From Anaeramoeba ignava (taxonomy: Eukaryota; Metamonada; Anaeramoebidae): a stretch of 64,000 nucleotides of DNA. Location: NCBI GenBank assembly GCA_028826165.1, contig JAPDFW010000011.1:313001-377000 (forward strand), written 5' to 3'. Below are positions 37,059 through 49,643 of the stretch, piece by piece. The position numbers and the translations under genes are program-made. The first letter of the stretch is position 1. Each line of letters begins with the position of its first letter. The notes under the pieces are model-generated. The model did not search any database, was not told the origin of the DNA, and saw only the letters and a program-made list of their open reading frames with translations.

Positions 37059-40000
37059 TTAATCCTTCCATTTTGTTTTTGGATCAGCAAGAGCAGATTG
37101 AATTGCAACTAAATATTTTTCAGCATCTTGAGTAGGAAGAGCTTTTTGAATAATGGGTCGTAAATCATTTAATTTCTGACGATGACGAAGTTTAACAGCA
37201 GCATTAATAGCAACATAAAACAATTTATAATGAACAGCAATTTTGAATCTACTTTCATCATTTTCAATTTCTGAAGCAAAAAATTCAAGAACATCTTGAG
37301 GAGCACGATTCACAGCAGCAACAAAGACAAAGGGTTCGAATCCAATCGGTGATTTAAGTTTGGATTTAAATCTTGTTTTTTTTGGTATTTTCTTTAAAAT
37401 ATCCCAGTTTCTTTGTTCTGCTTTTGCGTGAAGTTGAATCCATGTTGATCTTTTACTTGGAACATCAAATCTTTTGCATAAATTTTTCCAATCAAATTGT
37501 TTCTTTTCTCCATAATGATATAAACTGCAATAATGTAAAGTTCGATTAACTGATGAAAATGTGATTCTTGGTTTTCTAAAAAATTAAAAAACGAAAATCG
37601 GATAATTTTATAAATAATTTTGTAAATAATTTTATAAATAATTTTATAAATAATTTTATAAATAATTTTATAAATAATTTTATAAATAATTTTATATTTA
37701 ATTTTATAATTAATTTTATAATTAATTTTATAAATAATTTTATAAATAATTTAATATATAATTTTATAATTAATTTTATAATTAATTTTATAAATAATTT
37801 AATAAATAAATTTATAAATAATTTTATAATTAATTTTATAATTAATTTTATATTTAATTTTATATTTAATTTTATAAATAATTTTATAATTAATTTTATA
37901 AATAATTTTATAAATAATTTTATATTTAATTTTATAAATAATTTTATATTTAATTTTATAAATAATTTTATAAATAATTTTATAAATAATTTTATAAATA
38001 ATTTTATAAATAATTTTATAAATAATTTTATATTTAATTTTATAAATAATTTTGTAAATAATTTTGTATTTAATTTTATAAATAATTTTATAAATAATTT
38101 TATATTTAATTTTGTAAATAATTTTGTATTTAATTTTATAAATAATTTTATAAATAATTTTATAAATAATTTTTTGTAAATAATTTTATAAATAATTTTA
38201 TAAATAATTTTATAAATAATTTTATAAATAATTTTATAAATAATTTTATAAATAATTTTATAAATAATTTTATAAATAATTTTATAAATAATTTTATATT
38301 TAATTTTGTAAATAATTTTGTATTTAATTTTATAAATAATTTTATAAATAATTTTATAAATAATTTTGTAAATAATTTTATAAATAATTTTATAAATAAT
38401 TTTGTAAATAATTTTATAAATAATTTTATATTTAATTTTATAAATAATTTAATAATTAATTTTATATTTAATTTTATATTTAATTTTATAATTAATTTTA
38501 TATATAATTTTATAATTAATTTTATATATAATTTTATAATTTAATTTTATAATTAATTTTATATTTAATTTTATAAATAATTTTATAAATAATTTTATAA
38601 ATAATTTTATAAATAATTTTATATTTAATTTTATAATTAATTTTATAATTAATTTTATAAATAATTTTATAAATAATTTAATATAATTTTATAATTAATT
38701 TTATAATTAATTTTATAAATAATTTAATAAATAAATTTATAAATAATTTTATATTTAATTTAATAAATAATTTAATAAATAATTTTATAAATGATTTTAT
38801 AAACAATTTTATAAATAATTTTATAAATAATTTTATAAATGATTTTTATAATTAATTTTGTATATAATTTTATAATTAATTTTATAAATAATTTTATAAA
38901 TAATTTTATAAATAATTTTATAATTAATTTTATCAATAATTTTATAAATAATTTTATAATTAATTTTATAAATGATTTTATAATTAATTTTATAAATAAT
39001 TTTATATTTAATTTTATAATTAATTTTATAAATGAATTTTATAAATAATTTTATAAATAATTTTATAAATAATTTCATAATTAATTTTATAAATAATTTT
39101 ATAATTAATTTTATAAATAATTTAATAAATAATTTTATAAATAATTTTATAAATAATTTTATAAATAATTTTATAAATAATTTTGTAAATTAAAAATACC
39201 TTGGAAGATTTCTTATAAGTGGACTTTTTGAATTTGCATCTTCCATATCAATTGAAGATTGAATCTTAATTAAATCAATTTGATCTTTAATTTGATTTGG
39301 ATAAAAATTTGAACTTATAGAGAATTTATCTTTGTGTTCAACACAATAATCAAAAATACCTTCTAAATGAAGGATTCTTGCTTTTGGATCATTTACTGCA
39401 AATGATCTTTTGTAACGAAGTAATATATATTCTTCATGCATTTTTAATGATTTATAAAGTTTTGTTAAAATATCAATTTCATATTTTGTTGTTAAATAAT
39501 TAATATATAATTGCAATCCATCTCGATATTCAGGTTTTCCAATAATTTGAAAGAAAAGTTTTTGTTTCAAAGTTTTCTAAAAAATATTTAATTTAAATAT
39601 TTAATTTAAATATTTGATTTAAATATTAGATTTAAATATTAATTTAAATATTGATTTAAATATTTAATTTAAATATTGATTTAAATATTGATTTAAATAT
39701 TGATTTAAATATTTGATTTAAATATTGATTTAAATATTAATTTAAATATTGATTTAAATATTTGATTTAAATATTGATTTAAATATTAATTTAAATATTA
39801 ATTTAAATATTTGATTTAAATATTAGATTTAAATATTGATTTAAATATTGATATAAATATTGATATAAATATTAATTTAAATATTAATTTAAATATTAAT
39901 TTAAATATTAATTTAAATATTAATTTAAATATTGATTTAAATATTTATTTAAATATTGATTTAAATATTGATTTAAATATTTGATTTAAATATTTGATTT

Positions 40001-41145
40001 AAATATTTAATTTAAATATTGATTTAAATATTAATTTAAATATTTAAATATTTGATTTAAATATTGATTTAAATATTGATTTAAAATTAATTTAAATATT
40101 TGATTTAAATATTAATTTAAATATTTGATTTAAATATTTGATTTAAATATTTGATTTAAATATTAATTTAAATATTTGATTTAAATATTAATTTAAATAT
40201 TTGATTTAAATATTTGATTTAAATATTGATTTAAATATTGATTTAAATATTTGATTTAAATATTAGATTTAAATATTGATTTAAATATTAATTTAAATAT
40301 TTATTTAAATTTTGATTTATTTGATTTAAGTAATTAATTTAAATATTGATTTAAATATTTGATTTAAATTTTGTTTTAAAAATTGTTTTAAATACTTGAA
40401 TAAATAATAAAACTGTCATAATAGCATTAAAATCATGAGATTGAATGGCATATTTCATCAATTCATCTTTCTGAGTTAAAGATTTGCATTGAGTTAAATC
40501 ACAAGGAATATGCTTAACAAGAAAGTAAACAATTTGTTCTGGAGAAAGAACACCAACAACCTTTTCATTAGACAACTTTTCCTTTTTCAATTTAGCAATC
40601 TCAAGCCTAAGAGAATAAATTTCATCATCACGTTTTTTAATTTCTTCTCTCAAAACAATATTTTCTGCATTTTTTGAATTTGAAGTTGAATATTTAGTTG
40701 AATCAAAAGAAATGTTGCTATTCATAGATTCCTTATCAGACACTTTTTTGGGAGTGAAATCTTTTGATTCGTTGTTAGGACTTGATTTAGATGAATCTTG
40801 TAGTTTTCTTGATGATTTTTTCCTTTTGTTTTCTTTATTTGAAGTTGTTTTCACTGTTTCTTGTTGTTTTGTTTCTTCTAAAATTTCTTTATTTCTTTCC
40901 CATTGATTTTCTTTTTGCTTTTTCTTTTCTTCTTGAAAAATGGGATTTTCAAAAGGTAATGATTCTATATTTTCATCTTCTGATTCTGGATTTGATTCAT
41001 AATTTTGATCTCCAAATTGTTGTTTTTTTCGTTTTTCTTCAGTGTCTTCATTTTTTGCAAATGGATCTTCTGGAATTTCAAACATTGAAGAAAAAGTGTG
41101 TTCAAGCATTTTTTCTTTCTTTTTTTTTCCCCAACCGAATTTCAT
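37059..41145 (-). CDS. VIPAS39: VIPAS39/SPE-39 homologue (Vps16_C domain)
   Basis: Exons 40396-41145, 39200-39576 and 37059-37575 join in phase to 547 residues (human ~490). The N-terminal ~165 residues are charged and disordered. A coiled coil follows (EEIKKRDDEIYSLRLEIAKL), then the Vps16_C/SPE-39 helical region. Recognisable blocks against the human protein as I recall it are DFNAIMTVLLFI (DGNVITAVLIFL), TLHYCSLYHYGE (LFYSCFYHYTE), SPIGF (APIGF) and a C-terminal TKWKD (IRWKN). VIPAS39 pairs with VPS33B in the CHEVI tethering complex for endosome-lysosome traffic. Both introns (819 and 1,624 nt) are AT minisatellites, so noncoding repeat exceeds coding sequence here. Vps16 itself is a less likely alternative because the beta-propeller is absent. 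Confidence 0.87.
37600..39190. repeat. 12-bp minisatellite in VIPAS39 intron 2
   Basis: About 130 units of taattttataaa (12 bp), with variants tttaattttata and taattttataat, fill the 1,624-nt intron. Confidence 0.92.
39585..40390. repeat. 12/13-bp minisatellite in VIPAS39 intron 1
   Basis: Mixed aaatattgattt (12 bp), aaatattaattt and aaatatttgattt (13 bp) units fill the 819-nt intron. Confidence 0.92.
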
Positions 41146-41162
41146 TTTTGCTTTTATATTTT

Positions 41163-41197
41163 TTAAAATGAAAAAAATGAAAAAAATGAAAAAAATT
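41163..41197 (-). promoter_or_regulatory. TTTTTCAT array upstream of VIPAS39
   Basis: In gene sense three TTTTTTTCAT units, then ATTTTAAAAAATATAAAAGC and the ATG at 41145. Confidence 0.55.
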
Positions 41198-41284
41198 TCT
41201 TTTATTTTTTTTTTTGGATTTTGATTTTAAAAAAATTAAAGAAAATTAAAAAAATTCTTATTCTTTTGCTTCGTTTTGCAAAAT

Positions 41285-42771
41285 TTAATTTGAAATTTCC
41301 CTCAAATGTTCCAAAATCAAATCAATAAGATCAGAATAACTAGTTTCATGCTGTAAAATTTGAAGAATTCCTTCGGGAAACTTTGTGCCGATAAGATATT
41401 CTTCAACCAAATAAAGTTTATAAAAGTCTTGATTAGCAGGAATTAAAAGTTGATTTGTTTTATTCAAAAATTGATTGATTTTCATGATATTTTCGCGAAT
41501 ATTCTTTCTTATCAAGAAATTATTCATCTGAATTTGCTTGAGATTCTGCGCCCACTCTTCACAAAACAGGCTCTTGATATGAAGATTTTCTTTGATAATT
41601 TCTGCTTTTGAATTTTCGTTGATTTTCAAAATTAAATCCTCTTCTTTTTCTTCTTGTTTGGGAACTTGTCTTGCATCAAGAAGACGAATAAACATTGAGA
41701 AATCTTGAATTAATGATTCATCTCCCTCAATCTTGATTTTATTCCCGACAATTCCATGATAAAGGAAAATTGACAGAACGGAAACGTCTTCTTGATTAAT
41801 TAAATAATTTAAACATCTTTTTTGCCAAGTTATAAAATCTTGGAATTGATTGATAATTTTCTCAATAAATTCTTTGCTTGTTTTTCCTTGAATCAATTCT
41901 TCAAATATTATTTTCGAATATTTTTCAACATCTTCAATTAATAAAGAATAATCATAATCAACTTGTTCGTTTCCTACTTCCTTTAACAAAATCACAATTA
42001 CAATTCCTTTTTTATTCACAATTTGTTGTTTATTTTCTTTTTCAACTTCTTTTTCTTGATTTTCTTGGCTCTTTTCTTGAACCTCTTGTTCTTGTTGTAA
42101 ATTTGTTTTTGTTCGTGAACTTTTTCTTGATGTTCCTCTTTGTTTTCGGTTTCTTTCCTCTCTATGTGGCTTTTTTGTCTTAGTTTTGGAGTTATGTTGT
42201 TCCGAATCATCCTTTTTCACCATCCTTTTTTTCAATTTTTTTTCATCAATTTTTTCCTTTTCAATTTTTTTTTCATCAATTTTTTCCTTTTCAATTTTTC
42301 CTTTTTCTTTTCAATTTTTTCATCTTTTTTTTCTTCAACTTTTTTCTCTTCAATTTTCTCTTCATCTTTTTCTTCTTCATCTTTTTTCTTTTCATCTTTT
42401 TTCTCTTCATCTTTTTTTTCTTCATCTTTTTTTTCTTCATCTTTTTTTTCTTCAATTTTTTCTTCTATTTTTTCTTCAACTTTTTCTTCTATTTTTTCTT
42501 CAACTTTATTTTGAGTTGTATTTTCATCTGGAGATGTTTTGGATTCTTCTTGAGGCGCCGGTTTTAATGTAGCATCTTCATATAAAGTTATTAAATATAC
42601 TTTTTTCTCTTGTTTTTCTATCTTGCATGTTTGTGTAATTAAACTGTTTCTTGTCTTTTTTAAAATTGTTTTTGTTTCTTCAATTTCATTTTCTTCAAAA
42701 TTTGTTGAAATTAATTCAATATTTTCATTTAATTCAAATGTAGAAAATTTAATTTCATGAGTTGATTCCAT
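41285..42771 (-). CDS. Unrecognised Lys/Glu-rich protein; one base missing
   Basis: Single exon from ATG 42771 (MESTHEIKFSTF) to TAA 41285-41287. The frame changes inside a Lys/Glu repeat at 42295-42299, where a T run is five long while sister copies have six. Adding one base gives 495 residues. Layout: N-terminal ~75 residues with a beta-like stretch (KVYLITLYEDATLKP); ~110 residues of EEKKDEEK repeats; a basic segment (KTKKPHREERNRKQR); Gln/Glu-rich coil; and a C-terminal ~230-residue helical region (YSLLIEDVEKYSKIIFEEL, VSVLSIFLYHGIVG, FYKLYLVEEYLIG). I do not recognise the family and assign no function. It sits 139 bp upstream of VIPAS39, same strand. Confidence 0.6.
42232..42520 (-). repeat. 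Coding EEKKDEEK / EKIDEK repeat
   Basis: 15- to 18-bp units (gatgaagaaaaaaaa in sense) encode KDEEK and KIEEK in the Lys/Glu-rich protein. The break in frame is at 42295-42299. Confidence 0.8.
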
Positions 42772-42787
42772 TTGTTTTTAATTTTAA

Positions 42788-42826
42788 AAATGAAAAAAAT
42801 GAAAAAAATGAAAAAAAATGAAAAAA
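42788..42826 (-). promoter_or_regulatory. TTTTTCAT array upstream of the Lys/Glu-rich gene
   Basis: Four TTTTTTTCAT-like units in gene sense ending about 16 bases before the ATG at 42771. Confidence 0.55.
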
Positions 42827-43056
42827 ATAAAAAGAAGAAAAATAAAAAAAGGAGAAAAAAATATTTTTATTTATTTTTATTTTTTTATTATTTACCGTTA
42901 ATTCTCCTTTTTTTAATTTAAATTAAAAATTAAAAATACATTTTAAAAGAATTTCCAAAAAATTTTTTTTCACTTTTTCCCTCTTTTCTTTCTTTTTATT
43001 TATTAAATAATTCAATTTAAATTCCTTTTCATTTTAATCAAAAAAAAAACAAAATT

Positions 43057-43946
43057 ATGCAAACCGATATAAATCAAAATGATTCTCTTCTTGAAAATTC
43101 AATTAATCCAATTGATTCAATTCAAGAAAAAATTTTTCTCATTGTAAAAAAAAACAAATAAATTTAATAATAAATTCAAATTTAAATAATAATTTTTTTA
43201 AATTGTTTTTGTTTTAGTATCAAAAATGTGAAAAATTACAAGAATTTGTTACTACAAAATTAATTACAAAAATCCAAAAACTTTCAAAAGGCAAAATTCA
43301 ATTAGAAAAAACGTTAAGAAAAAATAATATTATCCATTTAATTGATAAAAAGTCAAATATTAATAAACAATTTGCAAAAGTGGATCAAATTTTCACAGAG
43401 ACTCAAAATCAAATTTCAGAATTACAGAAAATTTTAGTTCAAACTGAAAAAAAAAATCCTTTTAATTTTTGTAGAAAAAAACTTAATTTTACAAAAGTGG
43501 AACAAAATCTTTCCGAAATGAATCTAAAAAAAGAACAGTCTTTTGATAAGGATGAAGTGGATGAAATTTTCTTTGAATATTATCAAAAAAGCATTCAAAT
43601 ACAATTTGATTATAAAATGATGACACAGAATAAAGTTTTAATTGAAAAAAATATCAAGAAAATCGCATTTGTATTGAAACAAATTCATTCAAAATATCTC
43701 CAATTTATTAAAGAAAACCCATCCTTTAAACAACAAAATCAAACCCAAGAAACCCTTTCAGATCGAATTACTAATCAAGAACCTAAAATAATTCATCGGA
43801 AAAAACTGGAATCAATTGAAATTAATTTGATTCAAACAAGAAGTGAATTTGATAAATCTTCTTTAAATTTCAAAAAGAAAATTTATCCAAAAAGTCCACT
43901 TAGATTTGAATCAAAAATCAATCAAAATGATTCAGGAGTGAATTAA
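43057..43946 (+). CDS. Unrecognised coiled-coil protein
   Basis: Exons 43057-43143 and 43218-43946 join in phase to 271 residues. The product is hydrophilic and mostly helical. Heptad-like stretches include TTKLITKIQKLSKGKIQLEK, VDQIFTETQNQISELQKIL and VLIEKNIKKIAFVLKQIHSK. The C-terminal ~70 residues are basic and Ser-rich, ending in SPLRFESKINQNDSGVN. There is no signal peptide, membrane segment or catalytic motif. The size and heptads would fit a small subunit of a BLOC/BORC-like or kinetochore-like complex, but I cannot place it in a family. It is divergent from the Lys/Glu-rich gene (285 bp between starts). Confidence 0.7.
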
Positions 43947-44284
43947 AAGAAAAAATTTGAAACAATTTTTATTCCACTTTTTTTTTTCTTTAATCAAAAT
44001 AAAAATATTTGAATTAATTTTTTGTTTTGTTTTTATTCCTCCAAATATGAAAAAAAGTAAAGAAAAAAAAAATGTTTTTGTTTGAATGAATTAAAAAAAA
44101 AGAAAGAAAAAGAAAGTGAAAAAAAAAGTATTTTTTTCTTGCGTTTTAAGAATTTTGTTTGTTGATTTTTTTTGACAACAAACTTTTGAATTTTTCGTTT
44201 TTATCAACGCAAAAAAAAAAAAAAAGAAATTTGAATTTAAAAATGATTAAAAGAAAGAGCAGAAGAAAATGAGGACAAGCTAAT
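43947..44284. other. Spacer after the coiled-coil gene
   Basis: T and A runs with gttttg steps, including a hairpin-capable pair gttgatttttttt / tttatcaac near 44161-44206. No gene seen. Confidence 0.4.
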
Positions 44285-46104
44285 TTAAATTTTAATATAA
44301 ATTTTTAAATTATTTATTAATTTATTTATTAATATATTTATTAAATTATTTATTAAATTATTTATTAATTTATTTATTAATTTATTTATTAAATTATTTA
44401 TTAAATTATTTATTAATTTATTTATTAAATTATTTATTAGTTTATTTATTAAATTATTTATTAATTTATTTATTAAATTATTTATTAATTTATTTATTAA
44501 TTTATTTATTAAATTATTTATTAATTTATTTATTAATTTATTTATTAAATTATTTATTAAATTATTTATTAAATTATTTATTAATTTATTTATTAATTTA
44601 TTTATTAATTTATTTATTAAATTTATTTATTAATTTATTTATTAAATTTATTTATTAAAATTATTTATATTAATTTTATTTATTTATTAATTTATTTATT
44701 AATTTATTTATTAATTTATTAATTTATTTATTAATTTATTTATTAAATTTATTTATTAAATTATTTATTAATTTATTTATTAATTTATTTATTAATTTAT
44801 TTATTAAATTTATTTATTAATTTATTTATTAAATTATTTATTAATTTATTTATTAAATTATTTATTAATTTATTTATTAATTTATTTATAAATTTATTTA
44901 TTAATTTATTTATTAATTTATTAATTTATTTATTAATTTATTTATTAATTTATTTATTAATTTATTTATTAATTTATTTATTAATTTATTTATTAAATTT
45001 ATTTATTAATTTATTTATTAATTTATTTATTAATTTATTTATTAATTTATTTATTAATTTATTTATTAATTTATTTATTAATTTATTTATTAATTTATTT
45101 ATTAATTTATTTATTAAATTATTTATTAATTTATTTATTAATTTATTAATTAATTTATTTATTAATTTATTTATTAAATTATTTATTAATTTTATTTATT
45201 AATTTATTTATTAATTTATTTATTAATTTATTTATTAAATTATTTATTAAATTATTTATTAATTATTTATTAAATTATTTATTAATTTATTTATTAATTT
45301 ATTTATTTTATTTATTAATTTATTTATTAATTTATTTATTTAATTTATACCATTTATTTAGTTTTATTTATTAATTTGTTTATTAATTTATTTTTAAATT
45401 ATTTATTAATTTATTTATTAATTTATTAATTAATTTATTTATTAATTTATTTATTTATTTATTAATTTATTTTATTAAATTATTTATTAAATTATTTATT
45501 AAATTATTTATTAATTTATTTATTAATTTATTTATAAATTGCTAATTTTATTTATTAATTTATTTATTAATTTATATTTTATTAATTTATTTATTCAATT
45601 ATTTATTAATTTATTTAATTAATTTATTTTTAATTTTTATTTATTTTTTATTTTTAATTTATTTATTAATTTATAATTTTATTTATTAAATTTTGTTTAA
45701 ATTTTATTTTTAAATTTTTAATATTTATTAATTTATTTATTAATTTATTATTAATAATTTTTAAATTTATTAAAATTTTTTAATTTATTTAAAATTTTTT
45801 TATTTATTAATTTATTTATTAATTAATTTATTTAATTTATTTATTAAATTATTTATTAATTTATTTATTAATTTATTTATTAATTTATTTATTAAATTAT
45901 TTATTAAATTTATTTATTAAATTATTTATTAATTTATTTATTAAATTATTTATTAAATTATTTATTAATTTATTTATTAAATTATTTATTAATTTATTTA
46001 TTAATTTATTTATTAATTTATTTATTAATTTATTAATTTAATTATTTATTAATTTATTTATTAATTTATTTATTAATTTATTTATTAATTTATTTATTAT
46101 TAAT

Positions 46105-46132
<28 letters not shown>
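44285..46132. repeat. 12-bp minisatellite (atttattaattt), 1.85 kb
   Basis: About 150 units of atttattaattt with atttattaaatt variants, degraded around 45340-45800. It fills a tail-to-tail spacer and runs up to the stop codon of the small membrane protein gene at 46133. Confidence 0.92.
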
Positions 46133-46139
<7 letters not shown>

Positions 46140-46651
46140 TTAATTAATACCATTCCACCAAGTTGAAATAATGAACCAGCAGTATAAGTTCTACTTTTAT
46201 TCATACATTCACCACCAGGATAGAGAGTAGGACCTATACAATAACCTGTATAAATTGCATTAATACCTTCAAGAAGTAAAATAGAGCCTAGAACTGAAAA
46301 ACCAGCAACAAAAATTTTTCCTCTATGACCGAATCTTCTTAAAATTTGAAGGAGAAAAGTAACAACAGAGATTCCCAAAACAAAGAAAGTTGTTACAAAC
46401 CAAAGACCTAATGTTTTTTGTGTTTGCTTTTCAAAGGAACCAAGTGCTCCAATCGCAAAGAAAAATCCAAACTATATTGGAAATTTTTTTTGTTTTAATT
46501 TTTTTTTGTTTTAATTTTTTTTGTTTTAATTTTTTTTGTTTTAATTTTTTTTGTTTTAATTTTTTTTGTTTTAATTTTTTTTGTTTTAATTTTTTTTTTG
46601 TTTTACTCCATTAGCAACATGAGCTGCAAGAGGAATAATTTGTTCAATCAT
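46133..46651 (-). CDS. Small polytopic membrane protein
   Basis: Exons 46607-46651 and 46133-46471 join in phase to 127 residues. Three to four hydrophobic helices can be seen: FGFFFAIGALG, LGLWFVTTFFVLGISVVTFLL, IFVAGFSVLGSILLLEGINAI and AGSLFQLGGMVLIN. The loop CIGPTLYPGGEC has a Cys pair that could form a disulfide on the luminal side. The first exon, MIEQIIPLAAHVANG, is amphipathic. I do not recognise the family. The intron (46472-46606) contains about seven 15-bp units ttttttttgttttaa. Confidence 0.72.
46480..46605. repeat. 15-bp T-rich intron repeat
   Basis: Seven to eight units of ttttttttgttttaa fill the intron of the small membrane protein gene. Confidence 0.88.
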
Positions 46652-46704
46652 TTTAAAATCTTAAAAAGAATTTGTAAAAAAAAAAAATTTTTTTTAAAAA
46701 GAAA

Positions 46705-46739
46705 AGAAAAATGAAAAAAAAAAATGAAAAAAAAAAAAA
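46705..46739 (-). promoter_or_regulatory. TTTTTCAT tract upstream of the small membrane protein
   Basis: In gene sense two CA steps within T runs of 7-12, about 55-90 bases before the ATG at 46651. Confidence 0.45.
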
Positions 46740-46784
46740 CAATTTTTTCTTCTTTTTTAAAATCAACTTTATTTCCAATTTCTC

Positions 46785-48050
46785 TTCAATATTTAATTTA
46801 AATATTTGGATATTTATTTAAATATTGATTTAAATATTGATTTAAATATTGATTTAAATATTTGATTTAAATATTTGATTTGAATATTTGATTTAAATAT
46901 TTAATTTAAATATTTGATTTAATTATTTAATTTAAATATTTAATTTAAATATTTGATTTAATTATTTGATTTAAATATTTAATTTAAATATTTGATTTAA
47001 ATATTTGGATATTTATTTAAATAATGATTTGGATATTTATTTGAATATTTGATTTAAATATTTGGATATTTATTTAAATATTTAATTTGAATATTTGATT
47101 TAAATATTTGGATATTAATTTAAATATTTAATTTTAAATATTTGATTTAAATATTTGATTTAAATATTGATTTAATTATTTGATTTAAATATTTGATTTG
47201 ATTATTTGATTTAAATATTTGATTTAAATATTTGATTTAAATATTGATTTAAATATTGATTTAAATATTTGATATAAATATTTGATTTAAATATTTGAAT
47301 CAAATATTTGATTTAAATATTTGAATCAAATATTTGATTTTAAATATTTGAATCAAATATTTGATTTAAATATTGATTTGAATATTTGATTTAAATACTT
47401 GATTTAAATATTTGATTTAAATATTGATTTAAATATTTGATTTAAATATTTGATTTAAATATTTGATTTAAATATTTGATTTAAATATTTGATTTAAATA
47501 TTTATTTAAGTATTTGGTTTAAATATTTGATTTAATTATTTGGATATTTATTTGATTTAAATATTTGGATATTTATTTAATTATTTGATTTAAATATTTG
47601 ATTTAAATATTTGGATATTTGGATATTTATTTGATTTGGATATTGATTTGAATATTTGATTTAATTATTTTTATTTTAAATATTTGATTTATTTGATTTA
47701 ATTAAATTTGAATATTGATTTAAATATTTGATTTAAATATTTGATTTAAATATTGATTTAATTATTTGATTTAAATATTTATTTAAGTATTGATTTAAAT
47801 ATTTGATTTAAATATTTGATTTAAATATTTGATTTAAATATTTGATTTAAATATTTGGATATTTATTTGATTTAAATATTTGATTTAAATATTTGATTTA
47901 AATATTTAATTTAAATATTTGGATATTTATTTGATTTAAATATTTGATTTAAATATTTGATTTAAATATTTGATTTAAATATTTGGGTATTGATTTGAAT
48001 ATTTGATTTATTTAAATTTGATTTAATTATATATTTTGGATATTTATTTA
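46785..48050. repeat. 12/13-bp minisatellite (aaatatttgattt)
   Basis: About 95 units of aaatatttgattt, with atttggatatttattt variants and a local inverted block (aaatatttgaatcaaat near 47287-47365). Intergenic, between the small membrane protein promoter and the GPCR stop. Confidence 0.9.
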
Positions 48051-48121
48051 AAAAATGTCATTTCAATTTCCAAACAAATTGGAAACAAAAAGAAAAGAAA
48101 AGAAAAGAAAACAAATTTTCT

Positions 48122-49643
48122 TTAATCATTTTCAGTATCAAATTCATCAGAAAAATAAGATTCCCTAACTAAAGGAATAACAAGTGAACGATCTTGATTT
48201 TTTCGACAACATTTAAAAAGTGAATCAATAATTTTTTTACGAACAATTCGAACAAAGAAAACAAAAATAAAACAATCAAAAATTCCTTGACTTGGCAAAA
48301 AAAGTGCTTGAAGAACATCAAGAATTTTTAAATCACTTGCATTTGGTTGAAAATAATCTCTTGCTCTTTTAATTGATGATGGAATTGATGTTAAAATATA
48401 AACAATTGGAATAAGTGTCATTCTTAATTGTATTTTAAGTTTTTCTTTTTTTCTTAGTTTTTCCATTTGAGATGCTATTTTCATTATTGCTTTATATGCT
48501 TGTCTTATTTTAATTAAGCAAAGGATATAAAATATTAAAATAACTAATAGAAAAAACCACCAAATACAATAGATTCCAAATAGAAGATTTGCTTCCTTTT
48601 CAAAGCACCTTTTTTTTATTTTAAATATTTTATTTAAATATTTGATTTGAATATTGATTTATTTAATTTTAATATTTGATTTAAATATTTTATTTAAATA
48701 TTGATTTAAATATTTGATTTATTTGATTTAATTATTTGATTTGAATATTTAATTTTGAATATTTGATTTGAATATTTGATTTGAATATTTGATTTGAATA
48801 TTTGATTTGAATATTTGATTTAAATATTTAATTTGAATATTTATTTAATTTAAATATTTAATTTGAATATTTAATTTAAATATTTGATTTAATTATTTAA
48901 TTTAAATATTTGATTTAAATATTTGATTTGAATATTTATTTAATTTAAATATTTTATTTGAATATTTGATTTAAATATTTGATTTTGAATATTTGATTTG
49001 AATATTGGATTTAAATATTTGATTTGAATATTTAATTTTGAATATTTGATTTAAACATTTGGATATTGATTTATTTGATTTAGATATTTAAATTAAATAT
49101 TTGATTTGAATATTTGATTTATTTGATTTGAATATTTGATTTAAATATTTGATTTTGAATATTTGATTTATTTAATTTGAATATTTTATTTAAATATTTA
49201 ATTTAATCAAAAAATAAAACAAACCAATAAGCTTCTTTAACTTCTGGTCGAGAAAAAATAATCCAAATAATACAAATAACAAGAGAAATAAATATAGTAA
49301 AGAAATGAAGCCAACGTTGAATATAATCAACTTTTGAATCAGAAACAGATTTAACAATTTTAAGATAAGTAATAAATGAAATAGTAGCTGTCCAAGAAGG
49401 AGTAGCAGTCATTAAGACAGATCCCCAAACAGTTTGTATCCTGCAGAGTATATGGTTACTAGGACCGTTTATCAAAAATCCAATGGATAAAAGTAGATCG
49501 TAAATAGAAAGTATGAATATTAATTTTCGAAAAAAATTCCGAATTGAAGGATAAGCAATATGAACTATCATGATTACTAAAGATCCAAAAAGTCCTAATG
49601 TTCCCCCAATTATTGCTGGTAATACTTCTCTTCCATGTGCCAT
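48122..49643 (-). CDS. Seven-TM receptor, cAMP-receptor/GCR1-like
   Basis: Exons 49225-49643 and 48122-48608 join in phase to 301 residues. Seven hydrophobic helices: AIIGGTLGLFGSLVIMIVHI (TM1), KLIFILSIYDLLLSIGFLI (TM2), TVWGSVLMTATPSWTATISF (TM3), FFTIFISLVICIIWIIF (TM4), WWFFLLVILIFYILCLI (TM5), RMTLIPIVYILTSIPSSI (TM6), PSQGIFDCFIFVFFV (TM7). The SIYDLLLS motif in TM2, the basic third loop and the QGIFDCFIF helix suit the class E/GCR1 group typified by slime-mould cAMP receptors. The C-terminal tail is short, with Ser sites (SLVIPLVRESYFSDEFDTEND is its end region). The ligand cannot be read. There is no signal peptide. The 616-nt intron is a 12/13-bp AT array. Confidence 0.82.
48615..49205. 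repeat. 12/13-bp minisatellite in GPCR intron
   Basis: Units gaatatttgattt and aaatatttgattt fill intron 48609-49224. Same family as the intergenic array at 46.8-48.0 kb. Confidence 0.9.

Noticed and set aside
44285-46132. Degraded coding sequence inside the atttattaattt array
   Set aside because: The less regular part (45340-45800) has no sustained open frame or codon bias and looks like mutated repeat.
9690-49205. CRISPR array, telomere or transposon origin for the tandem repeats
   Set aside because: No unique spacers, no G-rich telomere unit, no terminal repeats, target duplications or transposase or reverse-transcriptase frames are visible.
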